64,000 bases of DNA from Actibacterium pelagium. GTDB taxonomy: Bacteria; Pseudomonadota; Alphaproteobacteria; Rhodobacterales; Rhodobacteraceae. The notes beneath the pieces are model-generated. The model did no database searches, was not told the origin of the DNA, and worked only from the letters and a program-made list of their open reading frames with translations. The DNA lies in assembly GCF_002285415.1 (NCBI RefSeq), contig NZ_NSBU01000007.1:2501-66500 (forward strand), in the 5' to 3' direction. Both the position numbers and the translations under genes were made by a program. This document shows positions 1 to 10,218 of the stretch, piece after piece. Each line of letters begins with the position of its first letter. Position 1 is the stretch's first letter.

Positions 1-191
1 GACATCGTATCCCGGTCGAAATCGCAGTGTTGTCCAAGTCAAGTACACTAACCTGATGTAATCGAGAGATTGCATCACATGCTTCCCTGAACGAACCAGT
101 CAGGGAAGTGGGAAATGTATGACTTCTGATCTAGAAAGCCATTAAGTTGGCGCGAAGTTTGGCCCTGCCAAGAGCCTTGCTTTTTCTGGAT
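1..191 (+). other. rRNA operon spacer before 23S
   Basis: This is the distal part of the 16S-23S internal transcribed spacer. No tRNA can be folded here, so any spacer tRNAs lie outside the window. The last bases lead into the start of the 23S gene and probably pair with its 3' flank to form the processing stalk. No open reading frame was seen. Confidence 0.6.
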
Positions 192-3025
<2,834 letters not shown>

Positions 3026-3097
3026 AGTAATAGCAAGGCTAATACTGGTCAGAAGCATACACACACATGCTTGACTTGGAATTTTGGTTTTTCCTCG

Positions 3098-3214
3098 GTT
3101 TGGTGGTCACAGCGCCAGAGAAACACCCGATCCCATCCCGAACTCGGCCGTTAAGCTCGGTTGCGCCGATGGTACTGCGTCTTAAGACGTGGGAGAGTAG
3201 GTCACCGCCAAACC
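3098..3214 (+). rRNA. rrf: 5S ribosomal RNA
   Basis: About 117 bases. The terminal helix is formed by ggtttggtggtcac at the 5' end and gtcaccgccaaacc at the 3' end. The internal segment with cccgatcccatcccgaactc (from about 3127) is the hallmark loop of bacterial 5S rRNA. It lies 72 bases after the 23S gene in the same transcript. The ends were set from the terminal stem. Confidence 0.95.
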
Positions 3215-3260
3215 TAGAAAAAACCAAAAAAACGTATCTCTCAGATCGATGACAATCCAA

Positions 3261-3284
3261 GCCTCAGAACAAAAACACTGAGGC
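3261..3284 (+). other. spacer hairpin between 5S and tRNA
   Basis: Arms gcctcag (3261-3267) and ctgaggc (3278-3284) flank a 10-base A-rich loop. It sits between the 5S and the initiator tRNA and is probably a processing site in the rRNA transcript. No T-run follows, so it is not a terminator. Confidence 0.4.
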
Positions 3285-3294
3285 GCCTAAATGG

Positions 3295-3371
<77 letters not shown>

Positions 3372-3389
3372 ACGAAATCTGACAAAATG

Positions 3390-3684
3390 ACAAAAGATCG
3401 GCCCAAGGGCCGCTTTCAGGCGTTTCCGTAGCCCCCTGAAAGGCCGAGGACAGGTCGCCCTGTATCTCGATCCGCATTCCGTCACGGGCCTCCGGATCCC
3501 CCCACAGACGCACCTCGCCAAGCATCTCCCTGAGAAGGGCATTTGCCGCCACGATCTCGTCGCTGCCGGTCAGAAGTCCCTCGAGGCGCGCGAGTTGATC
3601 CTGGTAGATCTCTTGCAGCTCGTCCAAAGAGGGAGCAACGAAGGGCTGCATACCCACGCTACGCTGCGGACTCCGCCAGCAGAC
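3390..3684 (-). pseudogene. serine recombinase C-terminal remnant
   Basis: An open frame on the minus strand (upstream stop at 3685-3687) encodes a stretch resembling the extreme C-terminus of large serine recombinases, with a helix LARLEGLLTGSDEIVAANAL followed by VRLWGDPEARDGMRIEIQGD. Neither the resolvase catalytic domain nor the zinc ribbon is present in any frame upstream, so only the tail survives. The frame then runs into the antisense of tRNA-fMet, producing the well-known artefact peptide AGAGFEPATFRL, so no natural stop is left before the tRNA. It suggests that a mobile element once lay against this tRNA gene. Family assignment is by eye and tentative. Confidence 0.5.
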
Positions 3685-3687
3685 TCA

Positions 3688-4216
3688 AAGGCGATGAAAT
3701 GGGCTTCACTGGAGCGCTTAGAAAATCAACGGCCGGTATCGGCGTCCTAAGGATCACGTCCGTCAATCCAAACCGAACACCACCAGATGGGCGCGGGGAA
3801 AGTGCGTAGACCGGATTCTCCCCGTGCCGTCGGAGCCGAAACCGACGCCGCCGCCACGTTGAATGACGAGCGCTAATTTATATTTCTGCTGTTAGTGATT
3901 TTCTAACGTCTTAATGGCGATCACTCATCGAGGCCGTTCACACCTTGATATACGATCTTGCCTGAGCCGACCGCGCCATTGGCAAAGAATTTGGCACAAC
4001 CACCGTCTAGGTCCACGGTGTGCTCAATTACTTGGTCGGGCAACCGTGCGTGGAAGCAGATCGGCGGAGCCTTTGCGTTGGGGCAATGGTCCCGGTCTCC
4101 TCGCGATTCACTCGGTGGTGACCCGCTTCCACGAAGACGGATATAGGTGATTTCTTTTCGTCAGAATAACGAATAGAAAATATATTTAAGATGAGTAAAT
4201 CTCAAGGATAGACCGC
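3688..4216. other. gene-poor stretch next to the recombinase remnant
   Basis: No convincing intact gene. On the minus strand, about 4150 down to 3919, one frame without a clear start reads like the degraded end of a protein (it contains DLDGGCAKFFANGAVGSGK and stops near 3920). I could not assign it to a family. Plus-strand frames here have unnatural composition. The last 70 bases are AT-rich and probably hold the promoter of the LysR gene. Confidence 0.4.
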
Positions 4217-5161
4217 ATGGATATTGCCCTGATCCGGACCTTTGTCGAAGTCGCTGCCACTGGCTCATTCGTGAATGCGAGCGAGCGTTTGTTCGTTACA
4301 CAGTCGGCCATCAGTTTGCGGGTGCAGCGCCTAGAAGACTCTTTGGGAAAGCAGCTCTTTATTCGATCGAAGGCCGGGGCCGAGCTTACGCCGGCTGGCC
4401 GAGAGTTTGAACGCTACGCACTTTCGTTCATCAAAATCTGGGAGGAGGCGCGTCAGCAGATCGGCGTACCGGAGGGGTATACAAAATCTCTCACGGTTGG
4501 GGCGCAGTATTCACTCTGGCCGCGTCTTGGCTTTCGGTGGATTGATGAGATGCAGGAAGCGATGCCGACGCTCAACATTCGAGCCGAGCTTGGCATGCCG
4601 GATCGGATCACGCGCTTCCTTGTGGAAGGCATGGTGCAGATTGGTTTGCTCTATAATCCACAACTGCGGCCCGGCTTAACCGCACGAAAGGTGCTTGACG
4701 AAGATTTGGTACTTGCGGCGTCGTTTGAGGTGGGTCTTGACGACATCGCAGAGCACTATGTCTTTGTCGATTGGGGGCCAGAGTTCGTCCATGCTCATTC
4801 GCTTGAATTACCTAACCTCACAAACCCAGGTCTCACACTTTCTCTTGGCGCAATGGCAGCTGAGTATGTTGTTCGACGTCGTGCGGCTGCGTATCTGCCT
4901 GCGCGATATATCAAGCGATACCTGGATGAAGGCCGTTTACATCTTGTCCCAGACGCGCCGACCTTCCCCTATCCTATCTGGTCGATCTGGCGTGATGATC
5001 TGGATGAGGACATTCGAGCCACGGCCGAGGCCACCCTTGTGGCAATCCAATCACAGATTGACGATGAGCAAAGTGCGGTAATCGCTGAATTGGCTGACAT
5101 TAGCGAGGGCGAAACCGTCGAAGTACTTGGAAACGTTGAGTTGCCAGCTTCAAATAAGTAA
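4217..5161 (+). CDS. LysR-family transcriptional regulator
   Basis: A 314-residue DNA-binding regulator of normal LysR length. Residues 1-60 form the winged helix-turn-helix (FVEVAATGSFVNASERLFVT followed by QSAISLRVQRLEDSLGKQLF). From about residue 90 a substrate-binding-like effector domain follows. It starts at the ATG 4217 after aaggat. There is no divergent partner of the usual kind: the upstream side is the gene-poor DNA next to the tRNA, and the downstream gene is an outer-membrane protein 125 bases away with its own leader. The effector and targets are unknown. The acidic C-terminal tail (ELADISEGETVEVLGNVE) is somewhat longer than typical. Confidence 0.9.
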   Translation: MDIALIRTFVEVAATGSFVNASERLFVTQSAISLRVQRLEDSLGKQLFIRSKAGAELTPAGREFERYALSFIKIWEEARQQIGVPEGYTKSLTVGAQYSLWPRLGFRWIDEMQEAMPTLNIRAELGMPDRITRFLVEGMVQIGLLYNPQLRPGLTARKVLDEDLVLAASFEVGLDDIAEHYVFVDWGPEFVHAHSLELPNLTNPGLTLSLGAMAAEYVVRRRAAAYLPARYIKRYLDEGRLHLVPDAPTFPYPIWSIWRDDLDEDIRATAEATLVAIQSQIDDEQSAVIAELADISEGETVEVLGNVELPASNK

Positions 5162-5286
5162 TACTCGCTTAAAGCATAATTATTTTGAATTTTACTTGTT
5201 TAAGGATCTTACCTAAATCCCAATGCAGCAGAAATGCTCCCGCCCTCTGGGGACGGGTCACACTTTGTTGGGAAAGGATTAGACCC

Positions 5287-6126
5287 ATGAACAAAGAACT
5301 CAAACTTGGTGTGGGCGTGCTTGCTCTTTTCGCGGCGCTGTCCGCAACTTCCGCAACCGCTCAAAGCCTGATTGGCCGCGACACGGTTGCCGGTGAGCGG
5401 AACGAGGACCTCGTTGAAGCTATCGAAGACGACGCAGAGCGCGATCTTGACCGCTTTGGCAACGAAGGCCGTCCGCAAGGTTTCACCGGCTCGTTCGCAC
5501 TGCGCGGTATCGCCGAAACCGGCAACACCGAGACCCTGAACGTCGGCATCGGTACAGACATGAACTATGTTTGGGGTCCTAACGGCATCGAACTTCAGTT
5601 GAACTATGCCTATTCTGACGATGATGACTCGGTTGCAGAAGAGAGCCTGTTCTACGGTCTCGAATACACCCGTGACTTCAACCCGCGAACCTTTGGTTTT
5701 GCAAAGCTGCAAGGCTCGGTCGACAGCGCGACAGATGCACAGTTTGAATCGGACACCTTCGTGTCGTTTGGTGCGGGCTATCGTATCTTCAACGAAGCGG
5801 ACCGTCAGTGGTCGGTACAAGCTGGCCCTGGCTATCGCTTCGCCGAACTCTCGGACGTCGGATCGGCTAACGTAAGTGAAGGTGCCTTCGGCGTTTCGTC
5901 GGACTATGCACACAAGCTGACGGATACGCTTTACCTTACCAACGACACGGACGTGATCTGGTCGGAATCTGACACTGCTATCTTTAATGACCTGGCGCTG
6001 AATGTCGCAATGACTGACGCGCTTGCGCTCCGGACTAGCATTCTGACCGAGTACCATTCGGACTCTGGCTCTGCGAAAAGCACCGACAACACGTTCGGCG
6101 TCTCGCTGGTCTACTCGTTCAACTAA
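5287..6126 (+). CDS. DUF481-family outer-membrane protein
   Basis: A 279-residue secreted protein. The ATG at 5287 was chosen because it starts a clean signal peptide (basic NKELKLG, hydrophobic core, cleavage near TATAQS) with a gggaaagga ribosome site; upstream in-frame codons have no such signal. After a short acidic helix the rest is alternating short beta-strand segments (for example SFALRGIAETGNTETLNVG) ending in an aromatic VSLVYSFN, typical of a DUF481 beta-barrel in the outer membrane. Substrate and role are unknown. It is followed directly by a strong terminator, so it is a single-gene transcript. Confidence 0.8.
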   Translation: MNKELKLGVGVLALFAALSATSATAQSLIGRDTVAGERNEDLVEAIEDDAERDLDRFGNEGRPQGFTGSFALRGIAETGNTETLNVGIGTDMNYVWGPNGIELQLNYAYSDDDDSVAEESLFYGLEYTRDFNPRTFGFAKLQGSVDSATDAQFESDTFVSFGAGYRIFNEADRQWSVQAGPGYRFAELSDVGSANVSEGAFGVSSDYAHKLTDTLYLTNDTDVIWSESDTAIFNDLALNVAMTDALALRTSILTEYHSDSGSAKSTDNTFGVSLVYSFN

Positions 6127-6150
6127 GACGCACGAATTCCCTCGTGAACC

Positions 6151-6184
6151 TTGGGGGCGGAGCAATCCGCCCCCAACCGTTTTA
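6151..6184 (+). terminator. rho-independent terminator after DUF481 gene
   Basis: Perfect 10-bp stem ttgggggcgg (6151-6160) / ccgcccccaa (6167-6176) with an agcaat loop, followed by ccgtttta. It lies 24 bases after the stop codon. Confidence 0.85.
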
Positions 6185-6209
6185 CCGAATTGTTGGAGAG
6201 GAGCTGACA

Positions 6210-6623
6210 ATGTCGATCTCAAACAAAGTTCATGAAACCGAAAATGGTTATTTGGAAGTCTTCACGACCCAGAGGACAGGCACAGAGTTTGGCTATCGGA
6301 TCGTTGGAGCAAAGCCAGGGCCACAAGTCGTTGTGGCCGGTCACTGTACCTCGACCGTCAAGGTCTTTGAGCGGCTCTTGGCGATCCCAACGCTTCCATG
6401 GATGCGTGGCAACCTTGTTCTGATCCGCCTTGATGCGCTCGACGATCTAATCCACGACATCACATCCATTGCTTCGATTGGAGTTGTAGACCGTACCGTC
6501 ATTCTCGCAGACAGCGTGTCCGAAGAGGGTGATGAGAAGCTTCAGCGCCGAAACTACCATATGATCCTGAGAACCTGCAGCCAAATGGGAATGGTCGCTG
6601 GACGCGGTGTCGCAGCGGGGTGA
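6210..6623 (+). CDS. hypothetical protein, AstE/AspA-like fragment possible
   Basis: A 137-residue protein. The ATG at 6210 follows a good ribosome site (ggagagg); an upstream in-frame start would lie inside the terminator stem and is rejected. The stretch GYRIVGAKPGPQVVVAGH followed by an LP..RGNLVLIRLDALDDL segment resembles the first strands of succinylglutamate desuccinylase/aspartoacylase enzymes. The zinc-binding HGxE motif is replaced by GHCTST, and the protein is less than half the usual length, so catalysis is unlikely. It could be a degenerate copy or a small unrelated family. The LapA-like gene follows 10 bases later, so the two are probably cotranscribed. Confidence 0.55.
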   Translation: MSISNKVHETENGYLEVFTTQRTGTEFGYRIVGAKPGPQVVVAGHCTSTVKVFERLLAIPTLPWMRGNLVLIRLDALDDLIHDITSIASIGVVDRTVILADSVSEEGDEKLQRRNYHMILRTCSQMGMVAGRGVAAG

Positions 6624-6633
6624 GGGAGCAGAC

Positions 6634-6843
6634 ATGAAGAAACTAATCGCACAAATTCGTTGGGTGTTTTTGGTGGCCGTGGCAGCCCTTCTGGGTGTCT
6701 TTATCCTGCAGAACGCAGCCGCCGTGGACTTGCAGTTTTTATCTTGGACCATCTCAACACGCCGCGCATTCCTTGTTCTCGTCTGCGTTGGGTTGGGGTG
6801 CGTCGTGGGATGGGTGTTCGGGTATTCCAGCAGACAGAGATGA
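6634..6843 (+). CDS. LapA-domain small membrane protein
   Basis: A 69-residue inner-membrane protein with two hydrophobic segments (WVFLVAVAALLGVFILQNAA and FLVLVCVGLGCVVGWVFGYS) separated by a short polar stretch containing VDLQFLSWTIS. This is the LapA (DUF1049) pattern. The ATG at 6634 was preferred over a GTG at 6607 because gagggag precedes it. In enterobacteria LapA helps control LPS synthesis; roles elsewhere are unclear. It is probably cotranscribed with the gene before it. Confidence 0.75.
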   Translation: MKKLIAQIRWVFLVAVAALLGVFILQNAAAVDLQFLSWTISTRRAFLVLVCVGLGCVVGWVFGYSSRQR

Positions 6844-6984
6844 CAAACGTGGCCGAGCGACGGGTTTTCAACGAGAACCATGTCAACTGGATACGACGGT
6901 CTTTCTGATACAAAACCGACCACCTTTGATACAGGTTTCCCCCGTTTGCGCGAAGAGTGATCGGTCCTGATACAGTTTACCTGT

Positions 6985-7245
6985 TCAGGACTTGCCTCTC
7001 CAACGCCGCAAAAGCGGTAAGTGCCGAGTTGCCAGCCAGCTCAACAGTTTAGGTAACCCTTCGCGTTGAAGGGAGTGACTGACCAAATGCTGCATGCTCG
7101 TAAGCTTGATATCGGGTTGAAGAAATGCACCGTCATCATAGCAAAGGTGACAGTATAGCCCGCTTTTGCTGCCGTCTGCGTCGCGTCCGGGCATCAGGCC
7201 TTTCTCGCTCATTGGCATCCCACAGCTTTGACAGAGACGAAGCAT
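6985..7245 (-). CDS. zinc-ribbon domain protein
   Basis: An 86-residue protein. The N-terminus holds a compact putative zinc ribbon: CQSCGMPM at residues 5-12 and CHLC at 32-35, giving a CxxC...CxxC tetrad. This is the pattern of the putative zinc ribbon family (PF12674) found in small bacterial proteins. The rest is a basic, probably helical tail (LLSWLATRHLPLLRRWRGKS). It lies downstream of the channel gene on the same strand with a 44-base gap, so it may be the last gene of that transcript. Function unknown. Confidence 0.75.
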   Translation of the reverse strand: MLRLCQSCGMPMSEKGLMPGRDADGSKSGLYCHLCYDDGAFLQPDIKLTSMQHLVSHSLQREGLPKLLSWLATRHLPLLRRWRGKS

Positions 7246-7289
7246 TTGATCGCTCCTAAGGCATCAGGTTGTGTGTGCGCTCGGTGGCG

Positions 7290-8342
7290 TCAACTTCTTC
7301 TGGCGATGGTGTTTGCCAAGATGGCCAGAAGCAAGCCGAGTGTGAAATAGCCGACGATAACCTCGCTTATGACAAGTATTTCACCCATCAGGCTGTTGGC
7401 CGTCACGTCGCCATAGCCAAGTGTCGTGTAGGTCACCACCGAATAATAGAAGGGTGTGAACCAAGTTTGGGCGGAGTTTGAATAATCCATCACATTCCAG
7501 CCAAACGTCATATCGGCGAGATAGATAAAGCCATACAGCATGGCGATTATCGTAGCGTAGAAGGATACTTTCAAAAGGCTTCGGCCGTGGTCGATCAAGG
7601 CCCAGGCGCGGAACAGAAACAAGTCCAGAGACTTGATAAACCCGGGTGATTTGTCATTGAGCGACTGAAACAGCGTGTCGATATAGTCCTGATCCTTGGC
7701 ATCGCGCACGAAGAGGGCGCTTCCGTAGCATTGTTCGACGCCCCGCACACCCAGATAAAGCCCCTCCATCTGCCTGTAGTTTCCATATTTCAGATGGGTG
7801 ACATTGGCCTCGGCCAGTTGGGCAAAATGGAATTTCGCCCCTGTGATATCCGCAAGCGACAGATCGGCGCCTGTCAGGTCGGCTTGTGAAAAATCGGCGC
7901 CACGCAAATCGGCTCCAGCCAGATTGGCCCCGCGCAGGGTGGCACCTCTAAAGTCCGCGCCCCGGCAGTCAGTCGAGGACAGATCGGCCTCGGTCAGGTC
8001 GGTTTCATGCAGGATCGCCTTGCTTAAGTCGGCTTTGTACAGGGCCGCTTTCTGCATTTTGCTGTTGGCCAGTTCCGCCTTGTGCAGAATGGACTTTTTC
8101 AAGTTGGTACTGGTCAGACAGCCAGCAAAGAAATCCACATGGGAAAGGTCAAGCGACGAAAGATCGCGATCACTCAGGTCTAATTCTGAGAAATTCGCAT
8201 TATGCAGAGCGTTGGGAACAGAGGCCAATTCGGCGACGGTCTTGCGCCAAGTCTCTCCTCCTTCAAGCAGCGCAGCTTTGACGGTGTCTTGTGAAAGAAC
8301 GGTTCCGTCATCCATAAGAGCGCTGCTTACCCCTCGATCCAT
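7290..8342 (-). CDS. pentapeptide-repeat protein fused to a K+ channel module
   Basis: 350 residues. About residues 45-175 are pentapeptide repeats of the A(D/N)LxxADL type, expected to fold as a right-handed quadrilateral beta-helix. The C-terminal 110 residues hold two membrane segments (VSFYATIIAMLYGFIYLADM; ILVISEVIVGYFTLGLLLAI) around a pore loop containing TTLGYGD at residues 306-312, the potassium selectivity filter. No other voltage-sensor segments are visible. The start overlaps the stop of the receiver gene upstream by 16 bases, so expression is coupled. I infer a channel gated through its cytosolic beta-helix by the phospho-relay genes beside it. Shorter starts within the first residues cannot be excluded. 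Confidence 0.85.
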   Translation of the reverse strand: MDRGVSSALMDDGTVLSQDTVKAALLEGGETWRKTVAELASVPNALHNANFSELDLSDRDLSSLDLSHVDFFAGCLTSTNLKKSILHKAELANSKMQKAALYKADLSKAILHETDLTEADLSSTDCRGADFRGATLRGANLAGADLRGADFSQADLTGADLSLADITGAKFHFAQLAEANVTHLKYGNYRQMEGLYLGVRGVEQCYGSALFVRDAKDQDYIDTLFQSLNDKSPGFIKSLDLFLFRAWALIDHGRSLLKVSFYATIIAMLYGFIYLADMTFGWNVMDYSNSAQTWFTPFYYSVVTYTTLGYGDVTANSLMGEILVISEVIVGYFTLGLLLAILANTIARRS

Positions 8343-8692
8343 TTGCTGATTTTTTCCAGCAACCGGGGAAGCTCGACGGGCTTGGTGTCGTAATCGTCAC
8401 AGCCTGCTTCAAGCGCCTTTTCCCGATCTCCAGCCATGGCATGGGCCGTCAGGGCGATGATTGGAATGTCTTTGGTATCATCACCGCTTTTCAGGGTGCG
8501 TGCCGCATCCCAGCCGTCGACAACGGGCAGGCTCATATCAAGAAGGATAAGCTTGGGGTTGCCGGCCCGGGCCATGTCGATGCCCTGTTGACCGTCGATC
8601 GCGATCTCTATCTCAAAGCCACGTTTCTTGAGCCGCCTTGAGAGCATATCGCGGTTCAACTCATTGTCCTCTACCAGCAGTATTCTGGACAT
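8327..8692 (-). CDS. stand-alone receiver (CheY/DivK-like)
   Basis: A 121-residue single receiver domain with acidic pocket E8/D9, phospho-acceptor D52 (LILLDMSLP) and K104 (YDTKPVE), all standard. There is no output domain, so it signals by protein contact, like DivK. Its nearest relative in the window is the receiver inside the neighbouring DUF4062-like protein (both have a NELNRDMLSRRL/NQMNRELLSRRL helix), suggesting duplication within the locus. The 3' end overlaps the channel gene start, and it lies 57 bases downstream of the HisKA protein gene. It may carry phosphate from the hybrid kinase at 14127-18161 to the channel protein; that is inference. Confidence 0.9.
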   Translation of the reverse strand: MSRILLVEDNELNRDMLSRRLKKRGFEIEIAIDGQQGIDMARAGNPKLILLDMSLPVVDGWDAARTLKSGDDTKDIPIIALTAHAMAGDREKALEAGCDDYDTKPVELPRLLEKISKWIEG

Positions 8693-8749
8693 ATTCCCCC
8701 CGTCGCATCTGTTAACAGCATAGTAATTTGTATTTTATCTGGCAAATGT

Positions 8750-10216
8750 TCAGTCCCCTTTGGTTTGTCGCGAAAGGATCGTCTGAACCAGTTTGCGCAG
8801 GTGAATTTCCAACATGGTTTCAAATTGTTCGATGCGATCGAACATGTGGAAAGCCGCTGCATAGGATCCATCCTCGCCCATAAGCATCCGTTCGCGGTAA
8901 TCATTTAGGCGGTCGATTTGTTCCAGCCGATCCAGAACTTCTTCCCGGTTTTCAAGAGAAATCTCGGGGTAACCGGTTTTCAGGTACAACAGCATTTCCG
9001 GCTTGCCGGTCGTGCGGTGACCGGCCAACGCGTCCTCGAATTCAAACGCAGTACCGGATTCATAAAGTGATCCATCCTCACGCCGGATCGTGTCCGGAAG
9101 CGGTGATCCAATCCGCGACCAGAGAACGCCCAGATAGATGTCGGTTTCATGCGGCGGGTGAATTTGTGCCTGAAAGGTCTGGGTCACCAGAAGGGGTTCC
9201 TCTTCCCACAAGATCGGAACCAAAAGGGCGCGGCCTGCATATTCCTCGTTCAGCCGCCCTAGCACCATCTTTGCGATCTGCCGCTCTGGGATCACGTCCC
9301 CGGGCGACGAGATGAAGACTTTGATCTGCCGCGCGGCGTTTCGGCGCAAACGCACCTTTTCCAGCGCGGCATTGATCCGGGCAATCAGCAAGACCGGGTT
9401 GAAAGGTTTGGCGACATAATCGTCGGCCCCAGACAGGATGCAGCGGACCATGACGTCGGCGTCGTCGGTCGCCGACAGCATAATGACGGGGATCGACCTG
9501 ATTTGCGGATTGGCTTTGATCTGTTGCAGCGCCTCAAGCCCAGAGAGGCCCGGCATCATGTGATCCAGCAGGATCAGATCGAAACTGCGCGTTTGCAGGA
9601 TATCCAGTGCCTCTTCGCCTGATGACACTGTGGTTGCAGTGTATCCTCCGCGTTCCAACCGTCGGGACAGAAGCTCGCGGTTCATCTGGTTGTCATCGAC
9701 CACAAGGATATCACCGCCAAGGCCCGTAATCGCAGCCGCGGCAAGGTCATGCGGGGCAGGGGCATTGGCGACGGGTTCCTCATCGCTTTCCCCCAAAAGC
9801 AGGGCACCCATGTCTTCGATCAAGGCTAGAACCGATCTGTCGGCAGAGGTGATGCGGCCTAAGTCATCGATCAAGTCGGTCTCTTCGCGATCAACGGCTT
9901 CTTCTCGCAGCATTTCAGCATAGCCACCGATGTGGTTCAGCTGTAGCCGCAGCGCGAATTGGGCTTCTTCAAGCGAGATGTCTTCCAGTGATTTCTTCGA
10001 CGCGTTGAGGTGTTGGTCAATGATCGCCAGCATCTTCTGACCCGCACTCAGAATGGCAGCAAGGTCATGGCCATAGGCTTCGCGCTGCTCAGTTCCCAGA
10101 TCCTCGTCGATCAACTCTGCATAACCGATGATGTGACCGATAGGCGTCCGTAACTCGTGCCGCAGGTTCGACAGGCGGTCCTCGAAGGAAAGTGCAACCT
10201 GATCGGACTTTGCCAT
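8750..10216 (-). CDS. HisKA-like / receiver / DUF4062-like protein
   Basis: A 488-residue cytosolic protein with an unusual architecture. Residues 12-75 are a HisKA-like helical hairpin with H20 in LRHELRTPIGHIIGYAEL. Residues 85-140 repeat this hairpin in degenerate form (LRLQLNHIGGYAEML) without the acceptor histidine. No ATP-binding kinase domain follows. Residues 168-290 are a complete receiver (D174/D175, D218, K270). From 298 a domain begins IKVFISSPGDVIPERQIAK and continues with WEEEPLLVTQTFQAQI, the signature of DUF4062, a domain usually found at the N-terminus of STAND or conflict-system proteins. It therefore needs a partner kinase. It lies 2 bases downstream of the SLOG/SLATT-like gene. 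Confidence 0.75.
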   Translation of the reverse strand: MAKSDQVALSFEDRLSNLRHELRTPIGHIIGYAELIDEDLGTEQREAYGHDLAAILSAGQKMLAIIDQHLNASKKSLEDISLEEAQFALRLQLNHIGGYAEMLREEAVDREETDLIDDLGRITSADRSVLALIEDMGALLLGESDEEPVANAPAPHDLAAAAITGLGGDILVVDDNQMNRELLSRRLERGGYTATTVSSGEEALDILQTRSFDLILLDHMMPGLSGLEALQQIKANPQIRSIPVIMLSATDDADVMVRCILSGADDYVAKPFNPVLLIARINAALEKVRLRRNAARQIKVFISSPGDVIPERQIAKMVLGRLNEEYAGRALLVPILWEEEPLLVTQTFQAQIHPPHETDIYLGVLWSRIGSPLPDTIRREDGSLYESGTAFEFEDALAGHRTTGKPEMLLYLKTGYPEISLENREEVLDRLEQIDRLNDYRERMLMGEDGSYAAAFHMFDRIEQFETMLEIHLRKLVQTILSRQTKGD

Positions 10217-10218
10217 GC

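Noticed and set aside
3391-3415. Terminator of the rRNA operon at cggcccaagggccg
   Set aside because: The loop would be too small for the full stem and no T-run follows; kept out for lack of support.
5209-6222. 337-codon minus-strand open frame
   Set aside because: It is antisense to the DUF481 gene, has no start signal or domain, and crosses a terminator.
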